Assembly (NCBI GenBank): GCA_019136325.1
Contig: JAGVUJ010000277.1
Span: 1 to 15,580 of the forward strand
Direction of reading: 5' to 3'
Length of the DNA stretch: 15,580 nt
From: Deltaproteobacteria bacterium
GTDB taxonomy: Bacteria; Desulfobacterota; Syntrophia; Syntrophales; Smithellaceae
Shown: piece by piece, positions 1 through 7,148 of the stretch
Position numbering within the stretch: the stretch's first letter is position 1
Layout: every line of letters starts with the position of its first letter
The notes under the pieces: model-generated
What the model was told of the DNA's origin: nothing
Seen by the model: only the letters and a program-made list of their open reading frames with translations
The model's database searches: none
Program-made: the position numbers and the translations under genes

Positions 1-236
1 CGACGGCACTGGAAAGAGTTAAAAAACCTCTTCTTGAAATATGCATAAAATCCTCCCCACTACCTATGTCAGTTTTGGTATATGTCAAACGTGGCATAGA
101 TTGACCGAAAGTCAGAGCAAAGTCAATATGTTATATAAAACATAAATTATAATACGGTTAAATGATGAATGATATTAATTATATAGATTAAGACATTCTG
201 CCTGATCGGCGTGATCTGAATTGATCTACGCCATTT
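1..236. other. Left-edge non-coding stretch
   Basis: No gene can be supported here. On the plus strand one frame stays open from base 3 to a TGA at 102-104 (33 codons, beginning TALERVKKPLLEICI), which could be the tail of a gene cut by the window edge, but it is too short to recognise and another frame is open to base 48. The stretch is AT-rich from about 120 to 190. It contains four GTCA cores (68-71, 84-87, 111-114, 122-125), of which the last two sit in AAAGTCA copies 11 bp apart. A hairpin at 208-232 is listed separately. Confidence 0.4.
208..232 (-). terminator. Weak hairpin just after hypE
   Basis: Immediately past the hypE stop codon the sequence can fold with arms GGCGT+GATC and GATC+ACGCC, one bulged base and a 6-nt loop. 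In the direction of hypE there is no run of T after the stem, so it is not a classical intrinsic terminator. In the plus direction it is followed by ATTTT. It may mark the 3' end of the hydrogenase transcript, but it is weak evidence. Confidence 0.35.
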
Positions 237-1247
237 TCAGCAAATTCGTGGTACAAGCTCGCCGGTTGGAAGGTCAATGATGCGTTCGCCGCCAATCAAT
301 GTTTTAAGAACAACTCTTTCTTGAAACGTCCGGCTGACCTTTCCAATAATAGCGGCATTGCGGCCATATTTGTGACCGTGCATTATTTTTAGAATTGCAT
401 CAGCATCCGATTCAACACAAAAAAGAACCATTTTACCCTCGTTGGCCAAGAAGAGCGGATCAAACCCGAGAATTTCACAAATACCTCGAACATTATCCCG
501 CACAGGAATGGTTTTTTCATCAATATCAAGACGCACCTTTGCGCTTTTGGCTATTTCTGCCAGAATAGCACCCAAGCCGCCGCGGGTCGCGTCGCGCATG
601 CAGTGTATATTGAAACTGGCTTTTAATATCTCGGCAATCAAACCGTTGAGCGGAGCGGAGTCTGACAAAATATCCGAGTTAAGCGTCAAATTTTCTCTGG
701 TTTGGATAATGGCCGCACCGTGATCGCCGATGGTTCCATTAACAATAATCACATCGTCCGGCTGAATACTTTTCACTGACAGAGCACCTGGATATTCCAC
801 AACGCCGATACCGGATGTATTGATGAATATGCCGTCGACCGCACCGCGCGCAACAACTTTAGTGTCGCCGGTAACGATTTTAACATGGGCTTCGGCAGCC
901 GCTTCGGCCATAGTCTTGACAACCGTTTGCAGCGATTCAAAAGGAAAGCCTTCTTCGAGTATAAAACCACAGCTCATATAGAGCGGGTTGCCTCCACAAA
1001 CTGCAAGGTCGTTTACGGTGCCATGAACAGCGAGCGACCCGATGTTCCCGCCGGGGAAAAAAATCGGACTGACGACATACGAATCGGTGGTGAAACAAAA
1101 CTTCTGGTTGCCGATAGTCAGCACGGCGCTGTCCTCGAGACGTTCCAGAAAAGGATTTTTAAAGCGCGGCAGAAAGTATTCCGAGATAAGTTCATTGGAC
1201 AAAAGTCCGCCGCCGCCGTGTTCCAGAAGTATTTTATCGTATTTCAT
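237..1247 (-). CDS. hypE: Hydrogenase maturation protein HypE (carbamoyl dehydratase)
   Basis: HypE receives a carbamoyl group from HypF on its C-terminal cysteine and dehydrates it with ATP to a thiocyanate, the source of the CN ligands of the Ni-Fe active site. The 336-residue length is usual for the family. The protein begins with the glycine-rich stretch LLEHGGGGLLSNELI (residues 7-21), typical of the PurM/AIR synthase-like ATP-binding fold. It ends in PRIC, so the acceptor cysteine is the very last residue (Cys336), as in functional HypE. The central MRDATRGGLG motif is also characteristic. The ATG is preceded by AAAGGTGG. The gene starts 26 bp after hypF and is the last gene of the minus-strand operon. 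It acts in the cytoplasm in a complex with HypF and then HypCD. Confidence 0.97.
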   Translation of the reverse strand: MKYDKILLEHGGGGLLSNELISEYFLPRFKNPFLERLEDSAVLTIGNQKFCFTTDSYVVSPIFFPGGNIGSLAVHGTVNDLAVCGGNPLYMSCGFILEEGFPFESLQTVVKTMAEAAAEAHVKIVTGDTKVVARGAVDGIFINTSGIGVVEYPGALSVKSIQPDDVIIVNGTIGDHGAAIIQTRENLTLNSDILSDSAPLNGLIAEILKASFNIHCMRDATRGGLGAILAEIAKSAKVRLDIDEKTIPVRDNVRGICEILGFDPLFLANEGKMVLFCVESDADAILKIMHGHKYGRNAAIIGKVSRTFQERVVLKTLIGGERIIDLPTGELVPRIC

Positions 1248-1273
1248 TTACGCCACCTTTCTGCTGAATAAAA

Positions 1274-3583
1274 TTAAGCCATTCCTTTTTGTATTAACGA
1301 AGCGGCGACGACTGCCTGACCCAGAGAAATCCCACCGTCGTTGGCCGGAACCTGCCGATGACAGTAAACATCAAAACCTGAATTTCTCAACTTGTCAACA
1401 GTACCTTCCAGCAAAATTTTATTTTGAAAACAACCGCCGCTTAACGCGACGCGGACAAGACCCGTTTCTTCACGCATTTTACCTGCCATGGAAGCAAACG
1501 CATGAATGATCGTCTGATGAAACGATGCCGCGATTTTATTGCTGCTTTGTCCTGCGTCCATATCGTCAACAATGGCTTTAACGGTGGCTGTAACATCCAG
1601 AATACGCGGTTCATCTTTTGCACTCATAATCTCAAAAGGATAGGGTTCTCCGGAAGAACCGGTCGCCAGCGTCTCCAGTCCCATGGCTGCCTGTCCCTCG
1701 AAACTGACTTTCCTGCGCGAACGAATCAATGCGGCCACACCATCAAACAGCCGTCCCAATCCCGAGGAAAGCGGCGAATTGATTTTGCCGTCGATGATTT
1801 TATCGAACAATTCAATTTGGTTTTTATCGGAAATCAAATCCAAGCGTTCGGCTATGTCTTTCCATGATGATCCATAAGCGAGTTTGAGTAAACTGACAGC
1901 AATACGCCAGGGTTCGTGGATGGCTTTTTCTCCCCCGGGTAAAACGATATATTGCAGATGGCCGAAGCGTTCAAAACCTGTCTCGTCGGCAATCAGAAAT
2001 TCTCCGCCCCAGGCGTTGCCGTCCATACCATAGCCTGTTCCGTCCATCGCAAGCCCGATGACCTTGCCTTCAATCTGGTTTTCCGCCATGCAGCTGACGA
2101 TATGCGCGTGGTGGTGCTGAACCTTGATCATCCTGTCAGCGGAAAGTTCCTGCGCCACCTTGGTAGAGTAATAACCCGGATGATAATCACTGGCAATCAC
2201 CTGCGGGTCGGATTCGGTGATTCTTTTCATCAGTGTGATGCTTTCATGGAAGAAATCCCGCGCCTGCGGCGTTTCCATATCTCCGATATGCGGACTGACA
2301 AAGGCAAAACGTCCTTTCAAAATACACTGTGTGGTTTTCAACTGTCCGCCTGCGGCAAAAATTAAAGGATACGAGTTCTTCAATTGCAGCGGCTGCGGGA
2401 CGTAGCCACGCGCGCGGCGGAGCAGCCGGGGGCTTTTATCGGCCACAAAAGATATGGAATCATCGCAGCGTACCAGAATGTCACGGTTGTGCATGAGAAA
2501 ATAATCGGCAATGCCCTGCAGTCTTTTTTGCGCTTCGCGGTTGCCGATACAGATCGGTTCGTCTACCTGATTTGCGCTGGTCATCACCAGTGTCGTGAAT
2601 GCATTTTCCAGCAAAAGATGATGCAGCGGTGTATAGGGCAGCATGATGCCGAGGTTCGGAACTTCCGGAGCAATGTAGTCGGAGATCAGAGAGCTTTTTA
2701 TTTTTTTGAGCAGAACAATCGGCCGCTGCGGTGAGGTCAGCAGTTTTTCTTCTTCTTTGCTGACTTCTGCAATTTGCTTTGCCGCATGGATATCGCGCAC
2801 CATGACGGCCAGCGGTTTTTCCTCACGGTATTTTCGCGAGCGGAGTTTTTTCACGGCATCGTTATTGCCGGCATCAACGCTTAAGTGAAAGCCTCCCAGG
2901 CCTTTGATCGCCAGGATATGGCCGGACAAAAGTAAATCAATGGCCGTTTTAACGGGATCATCTGTTTTGACGGGGTTGCCTGCCGTATCATACAATTTAA
3001 GCCGGGGGCCGCAGACCGGACAGGCGTTCGGTTCGGCGTGAAATCTCCGGTCGGCGGGATTTTCGTATTCAGCGCGGCACTTTTCACAGAGAGAGAAACA
3101 GGACATCGATGTGTTGGCGCGGTCGTAAGGAATTGCATTGATGATGGTCAGGCGCGGACCGCAATGGGTGCAATTGGTAAAAGGATAGCGAAAGCGACGG
3201 TTCGTAGAATCGAAAAGTTCCTTTAGACAGTCAGGACAAGTGGCGGCATCCGGCGTGATATGAACATCCGCCTGCCCATGCGCCGCGCTGGGGATAATCG
3301 CAAAGGTGTTATCGTGGTGCAATGCAATTTCAGATATTTCTATTTGCGTGACATGAGCCAGTGGGGGAAAATCGTTCTGAACATCAGCGATAAAGGAGTC
3401 TAATGCGTCAGCCGTGCCTTCCGTTTCCGCAATGACGCCTTCCGGCGTATTTTGCACAAAACCGGACAGATTGTTTTTAACCGCTAAGCGGTAAATGAAT
3501 GGACGAAAGCCGACTCCCTGGACGATGCCGGAAAAAAGATAACGGATTCTTTTTTTGCCAACCTTACTGTTTCTTGAATTCAT
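1274..3583 (-). CDS. hypF: Carbamoyltransferase HypF
   Basis: HypF makes carbamoyl-adenylate from carbamoyl phosphate and ATP and transfers the carbamoyl group to HypE, the first step of cyanide ligand synthesis for [NiFe] hydrogenase. Its 769 residues show the full family layout. An N-terminal acylphosphatase domain carries SGIVQGVGFRPF (residues 18-29). Two zinc-finger units follow, with Cys116/119/138/141 and Cys166/169/188/191. A YrdC-like domain starts near residue 210 (GHILAIKGLGGFHLS), and the C-terminal Kae1-like domain carries VQHHHAHIVSCMAENQ and LSGGCFQN. No domain is missing. The ATG lies inside the end of hypB, overlapping it by 20 bp in another frame, which suggests translational coupling. 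The product is cytoplasmic. Confidence 0.97.
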   Translation of the reverse strand: MNSRNSKVGKKRIRYLFSGIVQGVGFRPFIYRLAVKNNLSGFVQNTPEGVIAETEGTADALDSFIADVQNDFPPLAHVTQIEISEIALHHDNTFAIIPSAAHGQADVHITPDAATCPDCLKELFDSTNRRFRYPFTNCTHCGPRLTIINAIPYDRANTSMSCFSLCEKCRAEYENPADRRFHAEPNACPVCGPRLKLYDTAGNPVKTDDPVKTAIDLLLSGHILAIKGLGGFHLSVDAGNNDAVKKLRSRKYREEKPLAVMVRDIHAAKQIAEVSKEEEKLLTSPQRPIVLLKKIKSSLISDYIAPEVPNLGIMLPYTPLHHLLLENAFTTLVMTSANQVDEPICIGNREAQKRLQGIADYFLMHNRDILVRCDDSISFVADKSPRLLRRARGYVPQPLQLKNSYPLIFAAGGQLKTTQCILKGRFAFVSPHIGDMETPQARDFFHESITLMKRITESDPQVIASDYHPGYYSTKVAQELSADRMIKVQHHHAHIVSCMAENQIEGKVIGLAMDGTGYGMDGNAWGGEFLIADETGFERFGHLQYIVLPGGEKAIHEPWRIAVSLLKLAYGSSWKDIAERLDLISDKNQIELFDKIIDGKINSPLSSGLGRLFDGVAALIRSRRKVSFEGQAAMGLETLATGSSGEPYPFEIMSAKDEPRILDVTATVKAIVDDMDAGQSSNKIAASFHQTIIHAFASMAGKMREETGLVRVALSGGCFQNKILLEGTVDKLRNSGFDVYCHRQVPANDGGISLGQAVVAASLIQKGMA

Positions 3584-4223
3584 CGATACGTTGCGTCAGC
3601 CACGCAATCCAGGCATCCAGCCCATCACCTGTTTTGCAGGACACTTCAAATATCTTTAATTTCTTGTTCAACGCCAGCGCGTCGCGCCGAGCTTTTTTCA
3701 GGTCAAAATCGACATACGGCATGATATCCATTTTGTTGATTAAAAGCGCTGCCGATTCCTGAAACATCAGGGGATATTTGGCCGGCTTGTCCGCGCCTTC
3801 CGGCGTGCTCAGCAGCATGATCTTGATGTTTTCGCCGATCTTGAATTCCGCGGGACAAACCAGATTGCCGACATTTTCCACAATCAGCAGATCGATTTTG
3901 TTAAAGTCAAACGCAGGAAATGCTTCACGGATTATATTGCCGTCGATATGGCAGGCGCCGCCGGTATTGATTTGAACCACGGGAATTTTCAGTTTGGCAA
4001 TGCGGTCCGCATCGTAGGTATCCTGAATGTCGCCCTCGATCACGGCGATTTTGTATTGGTTTTTAATCGCCTTGATCGTTTGCTCCACGAGCGAGGTTTT
4101 CCCTGCGCCGGGGGAACTCATCAGGTTGATGACAAATATTTTATGCTGGTCGAAAAGTTTTCTGTTTTCTTCGGCAATCCGATCATTGGCGTCCAGAACT
4201 TTTTTAACAACTTTTACCTTCAC
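3564..4223 (-). CDS. hypB: Hydrogenase nickel incorporation GTPase HypB, short form
   Basis: HypB is the SIMIBI-class GTPase that, with HypA, delivers nickel to the large-subunit precursor. Visible motifs are the P-loop SSPGAGKTS (residues 36-44), GDIQDTYDADR, ENVGNLVCPAEF and the NKMD guanine-specificity motif. The metal site of the G domain is present as Cys91-His92 and Cys123, with the same 32-residue spacing as in E. coli HypB. At 219 residues it lacks both the N-terminal CxxCGC high-affinity nickel motif and any histidine-rich tail, so it cannot store nickel. The start is GTG, chosen because GGAGG lies 7 nt upstream and begins right after the hypD stop codon. It overlaps hypF by 20 bp. 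Confidence 0.96.
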   Translation of the reverse strand: MKVKVVKKVLDANDRIAEENRKLFDQHKIFVINLMSSPGAGKTSLVEQTIKAIKNQYKIAVIEGDIQDTYDADRIAKLKIPVVQINTGGACHIDGNIIREAFPAFDFNKIDLLIVENVGNLVCPAEFKIGENIKIMLLSTPEGADKPAKYPLMFQESAALLINKMDIMPYVDFDLKKARRDALALNKKLKIFEVSCKTGDGLDAWIAWLTQRIDEFKKQ

Positions 4224-4230
4224 TGTATGA

Positions 4231-4235
4231 CCTCC
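4231..4235 (-). promoter_or_regulatory. Ribosome binding site fixing the GTG start of hypB
   Basis: GGAGG lies 7 nt upstream of a GTG codon at 4223-4221 and starts one base after the hypD stop. No ATG is available at a suitable spacing, so GTG is taken as the start. Confidence 0.8.
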
Positions 4236-4236
4236 G

Positions 4237-5325
4237 TTAATAATATTTATAATAGGTTGAGCACGTGCCTTCCGATGAAACCATGCAGGGGCCTATCGGA
4301 TTGACCGGCGTACATATTTTTTTGAATAAGGGGCAATCGTTGGGCAACTTGATGCCGCGCAAAATATCTCCGCAGCCGCAGCCCGCAATATCGCTCGATT
4401 TGATGTCCGGCAGAGAAAACTTTTTTAGCGTGTCGAAGGATGCAAATGCTTCACGCAGAACAAGGCCGCTGGCGGGTATAATGCCCAGGCCGCGCCACTC
4501 GGCATCGGTTGTTTCAAAGACGGAATGCAACAGATTCATCGCCCGGGTGTTGCCTTCCGGTTTCACACCGCGGCTGTATTGAATGGCAACTTCCATCTTT
4601 GCGCTTTCTACCTGATTAAGCAGCATCCAGACGCCTTCCAGAATATCCACCGGTTCGAATCCGGTAATGACCGCGGCGCGCCCGGCATCCGGTATCATCC
4701 GGTAAGCGTCGGCTCCGATCATGATGCTGACGTGACCGGGACATAAAAACCCGTCGATGTTCAAAAGCGGATCGGCCAGCAACGCGTTGATCGCGGGAGG
4801 AACGATTTTGTGCACGGAAAAAACGGAAAAGTTTTTTATTTCCTTTTTTCTGCAGGCAGCAATGACCGCCGCGATGGTCGGAGCGGTGGTCTCAAAGCCG
4901 ATGCCCATCATGATGATTTCTTTTTGAGGATTGGCAAGCGCCAGCGCTATGCACTCGTCGGCCGAAGAAACAACGCGTACATTGGCACCGGACGCTCGCT
5001 TTTTTTGCAGACTTTCACCACCGGACCCCGGAACTCTGAGCATGTCGCCGAACGTGGCAAATATGACGTTATCCAGACCCGACAGATGAAGAGCAATATC
5101 CACATCGCGCGCCGAGGTCACACAGACCGGACAGCCGGGACCGGAAATGAGCCTGATGTTTCCCGGCAGTAAATTACGGATACCGAAACGGCCGATGGCA
5201 TAAGTGTGACTTCCGCAGATTTCCATAATCGTCACGGGACGTGATATTATTTTGGCCGTGGAGTCGAGCCGTTTCAGAAGCGCCTGAACAATGGCGGGGT
5301 CGCGGTATTCATCAATAAATTTCAT
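4237..5325 (-). CDS. hypD: Hydrogenase formation protein HypD
   Basis: HypD, with HypC, is the iron-sulfur scaffold on which the Fe(CN)2CO unit is assembled before transfer to the large subunit. The 362-residue protein carries the signature MEICGSHTYAIGR, whose Cys37 corresponds to the essential Cys41 of E. coli. It also carries SGPGCPVCVT (Cys65 and Cys68, the redox pair), GFETTAPT, and a C-terminal cysteine-rich part (CGCGD, then NDCPLFKKIC, GPCMVSSEGTC) that holds the [4Fe-4S] cluster. All key cysteines are there. Its start lies within the end of hypC with a 14-bp overlap, so the two partners are probably translated together. Confidence 0.97.
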   Translation of the reverse strand: MKFIDEYRDPAIVQALLKRLDSTAKIISRPVTIMEICGSHTYAIGRFGIRNLLPGNIRLISGPGCPVCVTSARDVDIALHLSGLDNVIFATFGDMLRVPGSGGESLQKKRASGANVRVVSSADECIALALANPQKEIIMMGIGFETTAPTIAAVIAACRKKEIKNFSVFSVHKIVPPAINALLADPLLNIDGFLCPGHVSIMIGADAYRMIPDAGRAAVITGFEPVDILEGVWMLLNQVESAKMEVAIQYSRGVKPEGNTRAMNLLHSVFETTDAEWRGLGIIPASGLVLREAFASFDTLKKFSLPDIKSSDIAGCGCGDILRGIKLPNDCPLFKKICTPVNPIGPCMVSSEGTCSTYYKYY

Positions 5326-5542
5326 GGTCGATGAGCTCTTGTAAAAAATTCAGTTTATCCTGCGCGGTGGCCGCGTCAATCTTATGAATGGCGAAGCCCG
5401 CATGGCTGATGACATAGTCGCCGACCTCTGCCGGTTCGTCGATGATATCGAGACAGACTTCGCGGCGCGTTCCGCTGATATCGATAATCGCGTAGTTGTC
5501 CTGATCAATAGAAATTATTTTTCCGGGAAAGCCGATGCACAT
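5312..5542 (-). CDS. hypC: Hydrogenase maturation chaperone HypC
   Basis: This small (76-residue) HypC/HybG-family chaperone binds the iron of the nascent cofactor together with HypD and then escorts it to the hydrogenase large subunit. The N-terminus MCIGFPGKI matches the family signature MC(L/I)GxPG. Cys2, exposed after removal of Met1, is the functional ligand. The rest is the expected small beta-barrel followed by a C-terminal helix. The gene starts 6 bp after hypA without a strong Shine-Dalgarno site and overlaps hypD by 14 bp, so coupled translation is likely. Confidence 0.95.
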   Translation of the reverse strand: MCIGFPGKIISIDQDNYAIIDISGTRREVCLDIIDEPAEVGDYVISHAGFAIHKIDAATAQDKLNFLQELIDHEIY

Positions 5543-5548
5543 AAAATC

Positions 5549-5893
5549 TTAGTCCACATCCAATTCCAGAATTTGCAATTCTTCCGTTCCGGCGGTTAGG
5601 ACAACTTCGTTGCCGCCGCATGCGGGACAGCTGCCTGTATGCGCCATCACTTCTAAGTCTTTTTCGCATGAAAAACAATGGATCATCGCCGGCAGAATTT
5701 GAAATTCCAACGTCGCACCTTCAGCCTGTGTTCCCTTGGCCTGAACGTCGAAAGCAAATTGCAGAGTTTTTGACTCTATACACGAAAGTCGACCATAGGA
5801 CAGTGATACGCTGTTCACCTTTTTAAAACCATCACGTGTGGCATAATCCTGCACTATATTAAGGATGGATTCGGCAAGATACAACTCATGCAT
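5549..5893 (-). CDS. hypA: Nickel metallochaperone HypA
   Basis: HypA binds nickel at its N-terminus and passes it, with HypB, to the hydrogenase large subunit. The 114-residue protein begins MHELYLAESI. His2 and Glu3 form the nickel site. The structural zinc site is two CxxC pairs, Cys73/Cys76 and Cys89/Cys92, at nearly the same positions as in E. coli HypA. The gene overlaps hyaD by 8 bp (ATG inside the last codons of hyaD). Together with the short HypB it forms the nickel insertion pair of this locus. Confidence 0.96.
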   Translation of the reverse strand: MHELYLAESILNIVQDYATRDGFKKVNSVSLSYGRLSCIESKTLQFAFDVQAKGTQAEGATLEFQILPAMIHCFSCEKDLEVMAHTGSCPACGGNEVVLTAGTEELQILELDVD

Positions 5894-6383
5894 CGGGCAG
5901 CCTTCCCAGTTTAATATTTAATTTTTCCAGTTCGGTGAGCAGGAACTTCTCCATTGCTGAAAACTTATCATACAGAAATGGCGACATTTCCATTTTCAAA
6001 TCCTTGTAATTCTCAGGGACAATACAGAGAAATATTGTTTCCGGTGCTTCTCCCAAAAGTTCCGATTTAAAAAGCACGTCAGGAAATGTCACCTCATGGG
6101 CTGTTGTCGGCGGCGGCAGGTGCAGCTCCATTTCCTCTTTGTTGAAACGGTAGATGGAACCCGGCGTGTCCTGCACCTTCAAGACATCAACCACAATCAG
6201 ATGGTCGCAACTGCAAATGATATCCAGCAGGGCATACCCCAGAGTGCCGCCGTCAATAATTTTGACGTCATGTTTTTCACGGTAGCGATTGGCAAACCAA
6301 CGCACAAAATGAACGCCGAAGCCTTCATCGCCCATCAAAATATTGCCGATACCCAAAACGGTAACAAGGTTTCTTTCCGACAT
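5886..6383 (-). CDS. hyaD: Hydrogenase maturation endopeptidase (HyaD/HybD/HupD family)
   Basis: This nickel-dependent protease removes the C-terminal peptide of the large subunit once nickel is inserted, locking the active site. The 165-residue protein opens with GIGNILMGDEGFGVH, the family signature. The nickel-sensing residues are Glu20, Asp66 and His96, with spacing of 46 and 30 residues compared with 46 and 31 in E. coli HybD (Glu16, Asp62, His93). Its substrate here is the HyaB precursor, with a 15-residue tail after the DPCMACAVH motif. It is the first gene after the intercistronic hairpin, and its start has no strong Shine-Dalgarno site, so expression may be lower than that of hyaABC. 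Confidence 0.95.
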   Translation of the reverse strand: MSERNLVTVLGIGNILMGDEGFGVHFVRWFANRYREKHDVKIIDGGTLGYALLDIICSCDHLIVVDVLKVQDTPGSIYRFNKEEMELHLPPPTTAHEVTFPDVLFKSELLGEAPETIFLCIVPENYKDLKMEMSPFLYDKFSAMEKFLLTELEKLNIKLGRLPDA

Positions 6384-6403
6384 AGTTTATCTTTTTATAA
6401 CCA

Positions 6404-6434
6404 AAAAAGGGGAGAAATATCTTCTCCCCTTTTT
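6404..6434 (-). terminator. Perfect hairpin between hyaC and hyaD (attenuator-like)
   Basis: The arms are a perfect 13-bp inverted repeat (6404-6416 and 6422-6434) around a 5-nt loop. On the operon strand the core is GGGGAGAA paired with TTCTCCCC, preceded by five A and followed by six T. This is the form of a strong bidirectional intrinsic terminator, yet it sits inside the operon, in the 73-bp gap after hyaC and 20 nt before the hyaD start. It probably terminates part of the transcripts, protects the 3' end of hyaABC mRNA, or both. Confidence 0.85.
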
Positions 6435-6456
6435 GTATATCATACCGCTTGAAAAT

Positions 6457-7128
6457 TTACTCTTTGACTTTCTTGAATATGCTCCCGCTGATCATGGACG
6501 ATACGGTGCCTTTTTTCAAAATGGCATCATACCAGAACGCCATGTAGATGTGCACCACAATGAACAGGATGAAAAACCAGGTGAAGATGTGGTGAACATA
6601 ACGGACAACGGCCAAGCCGCCCATCATCTTTTCTACGGGGCGCAGAATAAAATAGGCTACGGCGGTAAATCCCTCATGGTATCCGGCGCCCATCAAAATC
6701 AGGCCGGTCACGCAGATGACAAAAACCATGAAGAACAACCCGATATACGCCAGTGACTGCATCGGTCCGTAAAGCGTTTTATAGTCCGGTCCGTCTTTTT
6801 TCAGCAGGAGATAAAATTTGATCTGGTCAATCGTCATCTTGATATCTGTCCAGGCGAAGAAGTCTTTCCAATCCGCGTGAAAGCGGGAGAAAAAGGCCAG
6901 ATAGACTCTCCAGACGAAAAGGAAAAACAGGCAGATTCCAAAGAAAATATGGGCATACCGGATATTTCCCATCAGAAATTTATTGACCGTCTCTCCACTG
7001 GAAACCGTAAACGGCTCGGCAATATAGAAACCGGTGACAATCAGGACGAAGATCGAGATTGCCATGGCCCAGTGGTTAATGCGCATGGCCACAGACCACT
7101 CTTTTTCGCTAGTGAATTTTTTTTCCAC
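6457..7128 (-). CDS. hyaC: Ni/Fe-hydrogenase b-type cytochrome subunit
   Basis: This integral membrane di-heme cytochrome b anchors the hydrogenase and passes electrons from the small subunit to the quinone pool. The 223 residues hold four hydrophobic helices, at roughly 18-36, 57-80, 126-147 and 176-198. Candidate heme ligands are His19, His60, His179 and His193. The spacing of 14 between the last two equals that in Wolinella HydC, and the first pair differs by one residue. The start is GTG, chosen from the AAGGAGG just upstream. It begins 20 bp after hyaB and is the last structural gene before the hairpin at 6404-6434. Confidence 0.95.
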   Translation of the reverse strand: MEKKFTSEKEWSVAMRINHWAMAISIFVLIVTGFYIAEPFTVSSGETVNKFLMGNIRYAHIFFGICLFFLFVWRVYLAFFSRFHADWKDFFAWTDIKMTIDQIKFYLLLKKDGPDYKTLYGPMQSLAYIGLFFMVFVICVTGLILMGAGYHEGFTAVAYFILRPVEKMMGGLAVVRYVHHIFTWFFILFIVVHIYMAFWYDAILKKGTVSSMISGSIFKKVKE

Positions 7129-7133
7129 GGTAA

Positions 7134-7140
7134 CCTCCTT
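7134..7140 (-). promoter_or_regulatory. Ribosome binding site fixing the GTG start of hyaC
   Basis: AAGGAGG lies 5 nt upstream of GTG at 7128-7126. The next codons (GAA AAA AAA) lead into the conserved cytochrome N-terminus, so GTG rather than a later ATG is the start. Confidence 0.85.
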
Positions 7141-7148
7141 ATGATTGC

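Noticed and set aside
90..106. Possible sigma-54 promoter GTGGCATAGATTGACC
   Set aside because: GG is present but the GC that should follow 10 bases later is CC, and TTGC is missing. It does not fit the -24/-12 pattern.
885..1271. Plus-strand open frame of 128 codons opposite hypE
   Set aside because: It is antisense to the clear hypE gene, has no recognisable domain and no ribosome site. Similar frames opposite hypF, hypD, hyaB, hyaA and nikR were dropped for the same reason.
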